DNA of 64,000 nt from Apostichopus japonicus (GCF_037975245.1 NC_092574.1:3629001-3693000), one strand, 5' to 3'; positions 35,391-47,657 are shown, numbered from the stretch's first letter. Notes: generated from the letters alone by a model not told the origin. A program made the numbers and translations.

Positions 35391-35773
35391 GGTGACCAGA
35401 CGTCCCCGATTTTCGGGGACAGTCCCCGATTACAGTGTGTTGTTGAACAAGTGTCCCCGAAAATGTCCCCTTAGTAAAATAATTGTAAAAATAACGAGTA
35501 TTTCAGGTGGGCCAGTGTAAAGTGGAAACACTGTTAAAATATGCTAGATCGATCTAGCCTAGCACTCTTTCGTAAAGTAAGTATATTTCATCTAAGAAAA
35601 AGCTACATTTTTAAAAATATAATTGATTTAAAAAGTGCTTCTAAGTATCACCATTTTACATCTAAGCACCTTATTCACTTGAAAATTTTCCAAAGGGGAG
35701 GGGGTTACCCCTCCCCCATATCAGTCATGCAATAAATGTCCCTGATTCCAGTCAGGAAAATATGGTCACCTTA
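35389..35773. mobile_element. MITE with TAAGGTGACCA termini
   Basis: Left end TAAGGTGACCAGACGTCCCC; right end complement TAAGGTGACCATATTTTCC. The interior contains GTCCCCGATTTTCGGGGACA, itself a short hairpin. About 385 bp, no transposase. TTAA-rich flanks leave the exact target duplication unclear. Confidence 0.8.
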
Positions 35774-36229
35774 AATTTAACATAAAGATATTGTGATGTC
35801 ATGGTGTGTTGAAGAGGTACTCTAACTTGCAGCCCCTGTAGTATTAGGTGATAAAACAGTTTTATTCAGTGCTCTCATAACCCCAGTGACAGATAGTGGC
35901 AGATGGAGATGTTTGAAGTTTTGGCAAAGTTTCTGTTGGATGTAAAGCTGCTATACTTATCATGGAAAGGTCCACAAGAGAGGCAGGGCGTCTCCTAGCC
36001 TTATTTGGATATCTGTTCCTGCATTCCGTATTTGGAACACTGCCCTACTATTGTTTGTATAGCTTATTCTAAAGTTAAGTTTGTCAGTATTGTAACATGT
36101 TTTTATTATTAACACATTGATTGCACCTGTACAGTTCTATACATTGAGTTCAACTACAATAACCATGATCAGTGAAAACATACCACTATCTGACTTGCAA
36201 TTTTTTAATGTTAAAGTGACCATATTCAT

Positions 36230-36595
36230 CAGTGGCGTAGGAAGTTACTTTTGAGTGGGGGGGCTGAAGACTGATGGCCGGCCTGGGGGAGGGGTCTAAG
36301 GGGAGGGGGTGTCCCCCTCCCCTTTGGATTTTTTTGCATTTCCAAGTGGCCTCATATGCAATTTGGTGCAATATAGCACACTTCAACACCCACTCCATTT
36401 TGTAAACTTAATTTTGTATTTTCACCTGGCCTTAGATGCAATTTGGTGCTCCAAATGAGATTTTTTTTCTCATTTGGAAATGAAAAAGGGGTTTTTTGAC
36501 TTGCGAAGTGGGGGGGCGGAATGATACTTCCGCCCCTCCACATTTTTCACTGGGGGGGCTGGCGCCCCCCAGCCCCCCCAGTTCCTACGCCCTTG
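36230..36595. mobile_element. hAT-like MITE 2
   Basis: Ends CAGTGGCGTAGGAAGTTAC / GTTCCTACGCCCTTG with exact 8-bp target duplication ATATTCAT (36222-36229, 36596-36603). G-rich left half and C-rich right half pair as a long imperfect hairpin. A repeated TTGCATTTCCAAGTGGCC-like unit lies inside. Confidence 0.95.
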
Positions 36596-36671
36596 ATATT
36601 CATACTTTACTAAAACATTTCTTCCGTATTTGATAGTGTTTATCCAGAGCAGGTTACAGGATATTTTAAAG

Positions 36672-36925
36672 GCAGGCTATGTAGTATTGGCCCCTATTTA
36701 GCATGCTATAATTGATAGAAGATTTCAAAAAGAACGTTCCTAGAGGTCTTTACTTTCCAAATTGTTGTTATAGTTAGGCATTCAAATTGAAAGTACAAGA
36801 TGCCTAAATGTCTCAGTGAGGTAAATTTCCTAAATGGTGGTAATAAAACAGTTTCAAACTTTGACCAAAGGTAACCATATTTGAAGATCTGGTATATTTG
36901 GGGCCAATACAGCATACCTGGTTGA
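36672..36925. mobile_element. MITE, GTATTGGCCCC / GGGGCCAATAC termini
   Basis: Left TATGTAGTATTGGCCCC and right GGGGCCAATACAGCATACC are inverted. Pieces of the same repeat occur at 7905-8035, 9072-9112 and 12905-12965. Confidence 0.75.
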
Positions 36926-36961
36926 GAGTTGCCGTGGAAGTCACCATATGTTTGTAGCAAT

Positions 36962-37056
36962 CAGGCGCGTATCCGGGGGGGGGGGGGGAATTGGTGGCGC
37001 TCCGCTTAGATAGTAATTCACGCCCCCCGGGTTAGAAAATCCTGGATACGCCCCTG
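36962..37056. mobile_element. Short hAT-like MITE 3
   Basis: 95 bp with ends CAGGCGCGTATCCGG / CCTGGATACGCCCCTG and a 5-bp flanking duplication GCAAT (36957-36961, 37057-37061). Contains GGTGGCGCTCCGCTTAGATA, the motif shared with other elements here. Confidence 0.85.
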
Positions 37057-37061
37057 GCAAT

Positions 37062-38116
37062 GCAGTAAAAGTTGGTAAAGGCAGCTGCAGGAGTCCAGTT
37101 TACCCCCGTCATTCATCTTTTTGGGTTTTCTCTCCCTTACCTTTCCCTCGGATTGGTACTCCCACTGCCTCATTTTGGCAAAATGGTTACACACTCACAC
37201 ACCCCAACACACACAGGCCTTAATCTTAACAGGGAGTCCCTGATCTTACCCATATCTTATCAGCCCTTACTACAGAAACAGATCCCATGATATGAAGCCT
37301 CAATTAACTGAAAAGAGAAGAAATGTATACCAATGCACAGCCTGAAGAGTCAAAAGTTGTCGTGTGACTAAATATCTTCAGCTGAACTAATGTGAGAAGT
37401 TCTCGTATGACCTCATTCATTACCTAGCGCAAGTCGTTCTATCAATATTGTTGTTTTCTTGCTCATCAAAACAATTGAATACATGACGCGCCTATCTCTT
37501 TGGCTACCGTAAATTAGACCAATCCAAACTGTGCTGGGGCCATTTATCACTATTAGTTTGCTTTTTTTCATGTGGATTAGCCAGCAGCAAAACTAAAAAA
37601 TTGTGTACCCTTAGTTTAGTACTATTTATCTATCAAAAAGTTACCTTTAATGAATTAGAGTAATTTATCACAAAGTAGCGATGCGAATATTTCAAGTGCA
37701 GCAGATCCCTTGGTCTGAAGCTGTCGTACGACATGCCAGCGAAAATCAGGAGTAAGGAATTGCCCCCGTCAAATGGAGGATTTGTTTTATTCTGACAAAT
37801 GCATGTTTCATAGCCAATAGAATAATTGTGTACAACTAGCACCATTGTGAACCAGCGGCTGGTTGCTCTCACATAACGCACACTATGATTACACAGTAGG
37901 CCTATAGGGTATGCAGAACTGAGATACGGATTGGAATTTCAGACACCTGAGAACTATGCGGTAACAATGCCCAGATCCATATCCTGTTTATAGCTAAGGA
38001 TGAGAATGCAACATTAAAGGAATGTTTCTGTTGCTGCTATAACAGAGGGCGGCATTCCTTTTATTTTTAAATCGGTGAATACGTTGAGACAAGGTTAGCT
38101 GAGAGAATACCTTTAA
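37062..38116. other. Intron, nothing recognised
   Basis: A minus-strand frame at 37633-37881 and a plus-strand frame at 37072-37290 lack recognisable content. Confidence 0.5.
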
Positions 38117-38433
38117 TGAGTGGTTGTGGTCAAGTGGTTAAGACAGTGGACTTGTGATCAAAGGATTACAGGTTTGAGCCCTGGCCAGATCATTGCGGTG
38201 TGTCCTTGGGCAAGGCGCTTTATCTCCATTGCCTCTCTTCAGCCAGGTGTATAAATGGGGACTTGCGAGGTAACTTGTAAATACAGTTGCATGCGCTGGT
38301 TTGTTGCGTGTCAAGTTAAGGTGTTGAAGGTGTGTCAAGTTACCAATTACCAGGGTTGTAAAGTCGTGTGAGAGGGCTTTGGCCCTGAACAAGACTGTAA
38401 ACCTAAATAATAAATAAATAAATGATACAAATA
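38117..38433 (+). mobile_element. tRNA-derived SINE
   Basis: The 5' head has a Pol III A-box-like GTGGTCAAGTGGTTAAGACA and a B-box-like AGGTTTGAGCCC. It is followed by a body with GTGTCCTTGGGCAAGGCGCT, a sequence typical of marine-animal SINEs, and an (AAAT)n tail (AATAATAAATAAATAAATGA). Length about 317 bp fits a full-length SINE. No protein. The minus-strand frame across it is a shadow. Confidence 0.9.
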
Positions 38434-40087
38434 AACAGTGTCACACATTAACAGGTGTGCACATGCATCCACACAAATGAAGAGTTTTCTCTCTGAAGAA
38501 ATGTTTTGTTACAGATGGCTAGCAAACCTAGCTGCGCATTTTACCCAAGTAACCATAGAATAAAATAAATGTCATGCAAACAACAAGTTTTACTGCAATT
38601 TTGGTCCAATTATATTTCATGATTATCTCATTAGACAATTAATTTAAATTCTTACCAATGTGCTGTTGGTGCCAACTTGAAATTCTTTTCATGGCACTTA
38701 ATAAATCTACATATATCCTGGTGGGTATTGAACAGGTCCAATAATAAGTATGTGCCAGTTGGGTGCATGCAAGTTTGTAGACAGAGGTCACTGAACCTTG
38801 TCAAGCTGATTATGTCTTATGATGTGGCTTCCTTATATATGGGATACTACAGTGACAGATTATCCCAAGTTCCAGTAATTGTTCTTTCATTTTGTGAGGA
38901 TATTTCCACAGTTTGGCAGTACTTTACATAAAGTACAGTACATTCTCCACTTATAAGATCAACATGTACACTGTTTAAAATAACTGGTGAAACATCAATA
39001 TGCACATACATGTATGCAGTTTTGCGGAGCAATCTACGGGTACGTTTCCATGCTAAGCACGGGGAGTGTCATAACCAATTCAACAATGCACATATACCAA
39101 CTGAAAGATGTGTTAAATTGTAAAAACGCTTTAAATGACTATACCCGCTGCAACTTTCTTCACTTACATGAACAACAGCCATCTAGCCCAGGTATGTGTT
39201 TGCTTATAAAGTGGATATTTCTGTGGTAGACAAAGGGACATTAGCAAGATATAAAAACTTGGTGAAACCCCAATATTCCTCACTGTTTCTATCATGATAA
39301 TAAAGTTACATATTTCTATTTCCACAGTGGATCACTGCAGAGATCCACAAAGTAATCTTTCCAGAAGTTCTTGAAAAACTTAACATTCATCATACATTTA
39401 TCTTTTATTCATAATGATCCTGATCAGATCCCCTGATGTTATCAGATGATCATCTCTCCATGGGGTGAAAACTTATGCATTGATCTGGACGCATTACACT
39501 TGAGTTGTACTCTGATCCTCCCCAGCTATTCACCAGATGTTGGTAAAAAAAATCATACGCAGCTGCTGATCGCAAGTACGTATACTCAAAAATGGTCGTT
39601 GTCATGGTTGCATAGCCTTAGACTATGCACGGCCCACACGCACCCAATCTACATAGGATTTAGCACATGCATGATACAGGACTGGAATTTCACGTGAGAA
39701 TGCCTGTGACTTATTGAGGCCACAGGATATCTCTGGTCACTGTTGATGTGAGAGTGTTTACATTGCAAATTGATCTCGACATCTGGATCAGATCCTAGTC
39801 TCTGCCATCATCAAAATAGGAGGATCAGATCCGTATTTGAACTGCATTTAGGCTACAACAGTGATCTGATCCGGATCTAGTGTGAAAGCACCTAATAGAA
39901 CTGGCAAAATGCAAAAGAACATCTTTATGGAATGATGTATTTCCAGTGAGGGCATTTGTGCATTCCCACACAAAAACTGATTAAAAAAGAATAAGCTATG
40001 TTGCCTTCATTTGATGACTGTTTCTGTCATGTCATAAGCATGTCTTAAATTTTACTTTGTGTATTGTTTCATCACTTAATTTTGAAG
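38434..40087. other. Intron, one possible decayed MITE
   Basis: Sequence around 39418-39890 has GATCCTGATCAGATC near its start and GTGATCTGATCCGGATC near its end, as in some decayed inverted-repeat elements, without a target duplication I can show. Otherwise nothing recognised. Confidence 0.4.
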
Positions 40088-40213
40088 GTTAGAGAAATGC
40101 GCCACCGTCCAATATTCAACATAGTGGAACCTGAGAATGGGTTCAAAATAAAGTGCCGTCTCCCTAGTGGTGATATCCTTCAAAGAAAATTCACAAAAGA
40201 GGATTCTGTGTCT
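40088..40213 (+). CDS. Gene 2 UBX-like exon a
   Basis: Acceptor CACTTAATTTTGAAG and donor GTGTCT|GTAAGT, phase 0-0, 42 codons. After a basic start the segment FKIKCRLPSGDILQRKF followed by TKEDSVS matches the beginning of a UBX (ubiquitin-like) fold, where a strand with [R/K]xRLPxG precedes strand 2 and helix 1. UBX domains commonly bind p97/Cdc48; in this HECT family the role is not established. It joins in phase both to exon 3 and to the exon at 33642. Confidence 0.75.
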
Positions 40214-40418
40214 GTAAGTAAATGTATCAGTAATTGCAATATGAGGTATTTCTAATAATACATCACTCCAAGAACATGGCATCTAAGTGTCAAAAGATAT
40301 GGCAAGATTTTATATATACGTCAGTAAAGAGCAGATGGCATGAGTGATCAATTGCAGGGTGTAATTACCACATATATGCCTTATATACTCTTTTGTTAAA
40401 ATGTTTTTCTTTATTCAG

Positions 40419-40570
40419 GACTTAGTCAACTGGATTGGATCATCAAACGATGCTACAGAAGACTTCACCATCAATATAATGAGGGGATATCAAATACGGA
40501 TAGGAAATTTGCATCCAAAACCCTACTAGACATTGGACTTGAGGCATGATGCCTAGTAAATGTGTTATGG
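40419..40570 (+). pseudogene. Gene 2 UBX-like exon b, damaged
   Basis: Acceptor TTCTTTATTCAG, donor TTATGG|GTAAGT. It begins DLVNWIGSSNDATEDFTIN, the expected UBX helix and next strand, but that frame reaches TAG at 40524-40526. In another frame the UBX end is visible, NTDRKFASKTLLDIGLEA, then an in-frame TGA (40550-40552), then CLVNVLW. The exon is 152 nt, one short of the length that would keep phase 0. So there is one apparent single-base loss and one nonsense codon. Either the copy is decaying, the exon is skipped, or the sequence has errors. Confidence 0.65.
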
Positions 40571-41089
40571 GTAAGTTTTAATTGCAAGCAACTTTGGTGA
40601 TATCTCAATTTTTGTTATAGCTAATGACGTCATTCAGAACAACAATTTGTGAATGAAAGTGTAGTTGCATACTGAAAGAAGGCATATTTATAAACTTGTT
40701 AAAATTATGAAGTTACTGCAAAATATCAAATTTCAGTGAGTTCCATAATTGTTGCTGTCTTCCACTATGTGACAATTTGCAATTAAGTAATATTAAAGTG
40801 ACATATTTAATCCAGCATGCATGTTGTCTTTTTCTTTTGATACTACTGTATCTTAACATTCATTACACTGTATGGCTGAGGTAAACCACCCCCACTCACA
40901 AATTAGTATAGTGCACTGTCATTCATTGCACTATAAGGACACTGTGACCTGTTAATGGATTCATCCTTTATGGGTGTCACCAGGGACGGCCATATGCTTA
41001 AAAAATATTGGGGGGGGGGGCACATTTGCTTGGATGCAGGCACGTAGCAAATTTCATCCGCAAAATTGTTTGCGTACTTCGTGATATTT
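40571..41089. other. Intron, nothing recognised
   Basis: No supported coding or repeat feature until the microsatellite. Confidence 0.5.
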
Positions 41090-41131
41090 TGTATATATGT
41101 ATATACATATATATATATATATTTGTATATA

Positions 41132-41177
<46 letters not shown>

Positions 41178-41231
41178 CATATATATATATACATACATAT
41201 ATATATATACATACATACATATATATATAGT
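41090..41231. repeat. (TA)n / (TACA)n microsatellite
   Basis: Alternating TA with TACATACA blocks. Tyr/Ile-rich frames on both strands are artefacts. A second, shorter (TA)n tract lies at 41538-41625. Confidence 0.95.
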
Positions 41232-41429
41232 CTGTTCAAAGTATCTCTTTCGAGATCCAGCTTTGGGAATCACAAATGATTTCGAGTTGGTTAGCATCAT
41301 GTTTGATCTCTGGAGTAAGGCAAAATATGTCACTAAAAACAGAACTAGTATTGTTCGATACAGGTGACAAAAGCCTACAGTGAAATTACCACCTTCCTTA
41401 CCGGTTTCAAACCTCTGGACATACAATAA

Positions 41430-41502
41430 GCGTCCATAGCCTAGTTGGTTAGGGTGTCCGCATACAAAGCGAAAGGCCTGGGTTCGAATCCCGGTGGAGG
41501 TT
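41430..41502 (+). tRNA. tRNA-like gene, anticodon ACA in fold (Cys-type), possibly SINE head
   Basis: 73 nt fold as a cloverleaf. The acceptor GCGTCCA pairs with TGGAGGT with one mismatch, the D arm holds AGTTGGTTA, the anticodon stem has one mismatch around loop ATACAAA, and the T arm CTGGG-TTCGAAT-CCCGG pairs with one wobble. The A-box and B-box (GGTTCGAATCC) are good, and a T6 run at 41508-41513 would stop Pol III. ACA is an unusual anticodon in animals, and the microsatellites on both sides are typical of retroposed copies, so a tRNA-derived repeat is as likely as a working gene. Confidence 0.5.
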
Positions 41503-41629
41503 GGAAGTTTTTTCACTGTTCTCATTACGATTTTCATTATATATATATATATATATATTATATATTATTTATATATTATATATTATTATACATATGTATA
41601 TATGTATACATGTATACATATGCAGTGTG

Positions 41630-41760
41630 TAAATTTAGTGGTCGTCCGGTTGTCCGAGACGACCAAATTACCTGCGGGGCAACCAAAACTTGTCAAATCG
41701 TGAAGTACTGGTTGCCCGGCGGACAACCAAAAACTTTCGAAAAGGCTGGTTAATTTTCCG
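41630..41760. repeat. GGTTGTCC/GGACAACC dispersed repeat, copy 1
   Basis: Begins GTGTGTAAATTTAGTGGTCG and holds several GGTTGTCC and GGACAACC motifs able to form hairpins. An inverted, diverged copy lies at about 43712-43815. In both, a TATACATATG microsatellite sits at the same end. Confidence 0.75.
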
Positions 41761-43711
41761 TGAAACAAACGTTAAAAGACACGGAAACAAGCATTAAACA
41801 AAAAACGTAAAATGATATTTCACATAAGATTAAGAAGAAACTCATTCCAAACTCCACCTTCATCTAATAAATAATATACGTAGACATATACACACGTTCT
41901 ATTAGCCTGAGGAAGGCCAAGCCCTCACATTGACATGGACCACTCAGACCAAGATTCATGGTATTTTCTGTTCCGTCCGTTAGTCCACAAGGCCAATCAG
42001 AGTTCATGTTTACCCCCACGGACAAAGACCCCGCCCATCCACCACATTTTTTGGGAGAAACAAACACCAAGTACACACTCACAACTAGGTCAACGGAAAA
42101 CATAACAAAACACATTTTGAATGAACATCTTTCATTGTTATTTCTTTTCAAAAAACCACAACTTCTTCTGACAAGAACCAAAAGTTCTCCTACTCCTACA
42201 GCTCATTGAATTTGTTTGAAAATAAATATATCATAACAATCAATTGCAAGGTACAGGGTTACCGTAACTTCATTACAGAGATTTTCATGCTTAAAATAGA
42301 CAATGATGCTTTACCAAGATTTCCGTGATTTGATTGGCTAATAGTCCCTACCGATTGTCTGCAAACATTCTTGCATTTTCAGTGCTCAATGAACACAAAG
42401 TAAGTTGTTTTAACAACAATTACTTGCAACATTTATTTCCCCTGTGTAGAGATAACAAAGTTTGTGGTAAAGGCTATCATATGTGTGCACTCAAATATTA
42501 TAACGTTAGGCCTTGTCTCATATTTGTAACGTACATTTTGACAACAATCACTGGTGGTACGAAGATGCACTTGAATTGTTTCTGAGACTATCACGTAATA
42601 TTTTAATCATTGTTTTGATCAGAAAATGTTTTTTGTTGAGACAATCTATGAATTTTGTGGGAAGCTTACATATCTGATCCTGAAAGGATATTTTATCTCA
42701 CAGTATGTTTCTTTTCTCTGCAATAAGAGTTGCAAATGTGAAATGTGCATTCATACCACAGTAGTTTCTGTTGCAAACTTTTTCGCGGTTCAATTGACCA
42801 TGGTGCTTCAGTAAAGTTTATTTTGGAGCAACATTCGTGTGTAAACTTCTGTACTTTAGTACAGTGAAGTTTGATTTTTTAATCGACATTGCGTAAAAAG
42901 CTATTCACATAGGCCTACTGTAATATTTGCACAGATGATTGTTTGCAAAGAGCCCAGGATTAATGTTGGATCAGGTTTTGATGATTTGCGCATGTGTAGT
43001 TGAAAATAAAGTTCGAACAGGCCTATGTAAATGCAGTAGTACAGTGAACTGTGTGGAATTTAGCGAGAGATATGCACACTGTAGGTACAGTGATTTTGAA
43101 CAGTTTGGCTGTTGGAAGCGCTGCAAGTTCAAAGCATGGAGCTACTACTGAGTTGGCGAGTAGGGAAGTACAAGGGCGGATGAAGGAGGGGGCTGGGGGT
43201 AATTTTTTAAACGGCAGAGTGGGCGAAAGGAGGAGTGGGCCGGGCCGCCCCTGTCAAACACCGAAGCTAAGACACTGAGCCATCTGCCCTATAATATTGT
43301 GTATAACGTTCACAAAGTACAGGCAGTGATACTACACTAGTATTAGTACAGTAGGTCATACAATAAACGTAATGTATGTTCGATCGGGACGCAAGCTTTT
43401 TTTACGGGACACAAACTTTTTCGGGGGCTTTTTTTTCGTTAATAACATTACTGAAACACTTGGCCAGTACTATGATGCACCTACAGCTTACCACGTGGTT
43501 ATTGTATCGTTACGCTCTGCAGCAAAACATCATGAACCTAACTAATGTACACAATCTTTGCTACAGTCAGCGTTACTACTAAAATCCAGCAAGGCCGCGG
43601 AAAGAAACACAGAATTTGCTACTTATCTAGAATCCATGAAATCGCTCAACATTCACAGTTCCTTAGGAGTCCCAAACAAGTATTTTTTTTCTGAAGATAA
43701 ATTACTATAGC
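41761..43711. other. Intron, no supported exon
   Basis: A TTTTCAG acceptor and a CACAAA|GTAAGT donor at about 42384-42401 enclose 17 nt with a phase (0 in, 2 out) that would fit the exon at 47693, but a 17-nt exon is weak evidence. The remainder shows no coding character or bounded element. Confidence 0.4.
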
Positions 43712-43880
43712 TTTACAGGACGACCAAAGTTTCAGCAGGACAACCAAAATTGGTGAGCTGGTTGTCCTGGGGACAACCATTTCAAATTTCTTAAATTTAT
43801 ACACTGATATGTATACATATGTAGACATATGTAGACATATGTATACATACGTAGACATATGTAGACATATGTAGACATAT
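43712..43880. repeat. GGTTGTCC dispersed repeat, inverted copy 2, with ATATGTAGAC microsatellite
   Basis: Inverted relative to 41630-41760. The adjoining 43807-43880 is a tandem ATATGTAGAC/ATATGTATAC repeat, so Tyr/Val/Ile-rich minus-strand frames are artefacts. Confidence 0.75.
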
Positions 43881-43894
43881 GGCATAAGGTTAGA

Positions 43895-44156
43895 CAGGTG
43901 CGTAGCGAGGAATTTGCCAAGGGAGTAGGCTTGTAGGCGAACTATCTAAGCATAGCGCCACCATGGGTTGGCGCGAAGCGAAAAAGAAAATTTTGGCCGA
44001 AAATGCCTTCCAGATCGCTGGAAATGTCACTTCCCAGGCCTTGTAAGTTGCATCTAAGCATTTTCTATTTTGAAATTACTAGCGATATCATAAAAAAAAT
44101 ATGCTCGAGGGGGGAGGGGGGTGGTCGCCCCTTTGCCCCCCCTGGCTACGCACCTG
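43895..44156. mobile_element. hAT-like MITE 4
   Basis: Ends CAGGTGCGTAGCGAGG / CCTGGCTACGCACCTG. The flanking octamers AGGTTAGA and CAGTTGGA match at only some positions, so the target duplication is decayed. Contains the GCGCCACCATGGGTTGGCGCG palindrome core shared by other elements. Confidence 0.8.
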
Positions 44157-45479
44157 CAGTTGGAAATCTTATAGGAAACAGGCAAAATGGAAACCCAGTG
44201 AACCCATATCGATTTGGATCATATGTATGATTGTATGTACTTACATTCATACACAAGAGACGTACAGACATTATGATCATAATCATGAGTGACAACATAC
44301 AGGTCACAGGCCCACGACCACGAAGAGTCATTTACCTCATGCAGTATGTTTAAGCCACTGCCAAATATGATTTGGATAAATAATCTCACACATTATTTCC
44401 TATTTATAGCCACAAAAAAAACAAAAAACTATGCCACCAAATATTGGGGGAGATATTAGATACTATATCCCCCTCCTAAAATATTGGAGAGACATGTCCC
44501 CCCGTCCCCCCATGATCGCCACCCATGGGTGTCACCACAATAAGATCATAGTACCCAGAGTTCTTGAAGGAGCATCCAACAATATGGATGATCCAGCTAC
44601 CAGTTCAATCATGTATTCTTCTGTCCAATTGTTTTATAACTTATATATCTGATAATATGTCAAATCTTTGTATCTAGTCTACTGTTTCATATTCTATTTG
44701 TGGCTTACAGTCTCTTCACTCACTTGGATGTACACTTACATCATTAGATTCAGTATGCTTTAAAATCAGCTAGAACACTACTGTCAGTCATAGCATACTA
44801 CTTGTATTGTCCTCATGTTTTAGGTGCTCTTCCTATGTACATGTGCGGTCACTATTATCAGTCACAGAGTCCAAACTTATAGTGTCCTCACATTAAATAT
44901 TCTCTTCTGTAGTACATTTTGGGACACTATTGCCAGTCATAGTGTTCTTTTTTATTCTATTTTCACATTTTAAATTCTAGGCTTCAGTACATTTGTGAAC
45001 ATTACTGTCAGTGAAATTGTCCTTACTTATATTGTCATCATGTTTAACAACAATTCACATCCCCTAGCATTCCACTCTAATCTGACTTGCATAATACTCA
45101 TCTAGCAAATTTACATGTCAGTTTAATTTTTACATGTACATTTCTACCTTTTCTGTGCATTTCCAGGCTTTGCTTTGACACAGCAGCTTCTCAACTACTT
45201 CTAACATTTGGCCATAATCTGATATCAGTATCAAGCCACTGTTGTATATCACCATTTGAAGTGTTATATGTATGAAACCACACATGTAACAAAGGTGCTC
45301 CACATATGTACAACTTTTTTAGTTCATACACATTCTGACATTCTTGGACAAGATTGAGAATGTGTTATACCTACTTGCAGCTCAATCACTAACCACAGAA
45401 GACATTTATAATCAATAAGTCAAATAAAAATAGCGAAATGATTTGATCTATCCTTATGATACAACACGAGTAAACAGGC
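44157..45479. other. Intron, degenerate ~90-bp repeat
   Basis: 44755-45050 has several diverged units with CACTA(C/T)TG(C/T)CAGTCATAG and GTCCTCA. The rest shows nothing I can support. Confidence 0.45.
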
Positions 45480-47311
45480 CTATACATCATCTCCTAAAGA
45501 TCTTTTCAAGACTGCCATACAGAGTTATCTGAGAGATTCTCCCTTTATTTTTCCAAGAAGATCTCGGAACTTTGTACTATGTTAAATCGTCGAGGCCTTC
45601 ATCTTTCTGCAAATTGTTTGACTGAGCCATCGCCTGCATCTTCGTTCGACAGTTTCTCTGAAGCTACTGAAGATATGAAATACTTAAAATTATCCAAAAC
45701 TCTCCATCAAAATCGTGTATGCTTGATCCGCTGCCAACATGGTTAGCTAAAGGTTGTTCAACAGAACTCATTCTTCTCATCACAAATATTGTCATTACTT
45801 CTATGTCAACAGGAACCGTACCTGATTCCTTTAAGGTTGCTCATGTGACTCCTGTACTTAAAAAGACCAGCTTAGATAGAAACTGTTTAAAAAATTATCG
45901 CCCTATTTCGAACTTGAGTTTTGTTTCAAAAGTTTTGGAAAAGACAGTTTTATCTCGCTTAATGGATTATCTTACACAGGAGAATCTTCTCGAACCATAC
46001 CAGTCAGCTTATAAGTCTGGTCACAGTACGGAAACTGCCCTCAATACAGTTCATAATTTTATTACATCCAAACTTGATGAAGACTGCTTTGTCCTTTTAG
46101 TTCTTTTAGACTTATCATCAGCTTTTGATACAGTTAATCATTCCATTTTGTTAGAAAGACTGCAGTCAAGTATCGATTAGGTGGTACAGTTCTATCCTGG
46201 TTCAATTCTTATATTACTGAGCGTTATCAACAGGTGAAAATTGAAGATGTTCTCTCGTCTCCTCGTCCCTTAGTTACTGGTGTTCCACAGGGCTCTATAC
46301 TTGGACCTGTTCTTTTTTCTTTATATCTTGCGGAGTTGAGTGATATTATTCGGCACCATGGTGTTCATTTCCATCATTATGTGGATAATACTCAATTACT
46401 TCTTGCTTTCGATAAGGATGATGTGCCAAATGCTTTCATAAAATGGAAACCTGTATAAGTGCTGTAAACACTTGGCTTACAACTAATCAGTTGAAACTAA
46501 ACTGTGATAAAACAGAGTTTATTGTTTTCGATCACGTTTCTCTGAAGTTACACCTAATTTTCCACCACTTACTGTTGGTAAAGACTATTAATATCTCCTC
46601 AACTGTTAACCTTGGTGCATATTTTGACCAGACCATGTCACTTGAAAATCATGTTACTAATCTCTGTCGTTCTGCAAATTGGCAACTTAGGAAAATCAGT
46701 TTGATGAGGAATTACCTCGATAATAAAACTTGCGAGATACTGGTCCATGCGTTTGTGACATCAAAGCTTGATTTTCTAAATTCACTTTTATTTGGCCTTC
46801 CTGATTCGACCATCAAGAAACTCCAAAAGATCCAAAACACCGCTGCCCGTATTGTGAAAAGGAAAGGAAGAAAGTGCCGCACCACCCCACTTCTGAAGGA
46901 ACTTCATTGGCTCCCTATCAGCTACAGAATCCAGTATAAAATACTTCTTCTCACCTTCTATGCTCATCATCTTGAACGGCCTGTGTACCTGTCACAACTT
47001 CTCTTGCCATATATTCCAACTCGCACACTTCGTTCCTCCAACAAACTGTATTTAACTGTTCCAAAACCACGATTGAAGAACTATGGTTACAGCAGCTTCC
47101 AATACTCTGGGTCTTATCTCTGGAACAAGTTACCAGATCACATTCGAACATGCTATAAACTTTCTACTTTCAAAAGTCTACTTAAGACCCATTTTTTCAC
47201 TTGTTCTTTTGTAAATTAATTTACTTTCTTTGTAAAGCGCTTTGAGCAGTAACTTTTGTTTACTGATTTGGCGCTATATAAGTCTCATTTATTATGATTA
47301 TATTATTATTA
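45480..47311 (+). mobile_element. 5'-truncated CR1/L2-type LINE
   Basis: The reverse transcriptase region of a non-LTR retrotransposon, followed by a 3' tail with TGTAAAGCGCTTTGAG and GGCGCTATATAAG, typical of CR1/L2-group elements. The endonuclease half is absent. The insertion ends in ATTATTATT-type sequence. It lies in the gene 2 intron in the gene's orientation. Confidence 0.92.
45580..47219 (+). pseudogene. LINE reverse transcriptase, frameshifted and mutated
   Basis: The RT reads in successive frames: SSFDSFSEATED (45.64 kb), LDPLPTWLAKG, NYRPISNLSFVSKVLEKTV and HSTETALN (to 46180), then GVPQGSILGPVLFSLYL (46.26-46.46 kb), then the C-terminal thumb region, including HWLPISYRIQYKILLLTFYA, to the stop at 47217-47219. 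At least three frameshifts separate the parts. The catalytic YxDD box is YVDN (46378-46389), so one metal-binding Asp is lost. It cannot make active RT. Confidence 0.9.
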
Positions 47312-47657
47312 CATGGTCACAAATCAATTCCAGGGGATCCCAAGTCGAGGGCAAGTCCGAATCCTTACATCCCTAGGCCAAACATAATCTGCGTCCACAG
47401 GAAAAAGGCCCACGTCCTACAGCAGTGATAGATTGGTATGATTGGCACTCAATCTCAACGGCAGAGTTGATTTTGATTGAAGTTTGCACACTGTACAGAC
47501 ACCATTAAAATCAGACAAAGTTTAGTTAGCATGTTATTTTCAACGTAAATTTAGCAAGAAAAAGGAGCTGACTACTGGCCTGAAAATACCTAGGAAGTTG
47601 TTCATTTTTAAAACATTTGTTAATTGTGCAGCTAACCAAATGGTTTTACTTTCCCAG

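Noticed and set aside
41385-41420. Fifth hammerhead candidate (GAAACCGGTA on the minus strand)
   Set aside because: The CUGAUGA part of the core is missing, so only the GAAAC-side motif is shared.
42384-42401. 17-nt microexon between UBX and linker exons
   Set aside because: Splice sites and phase fit, but a 17-nt match is expected by chance in this much intron.
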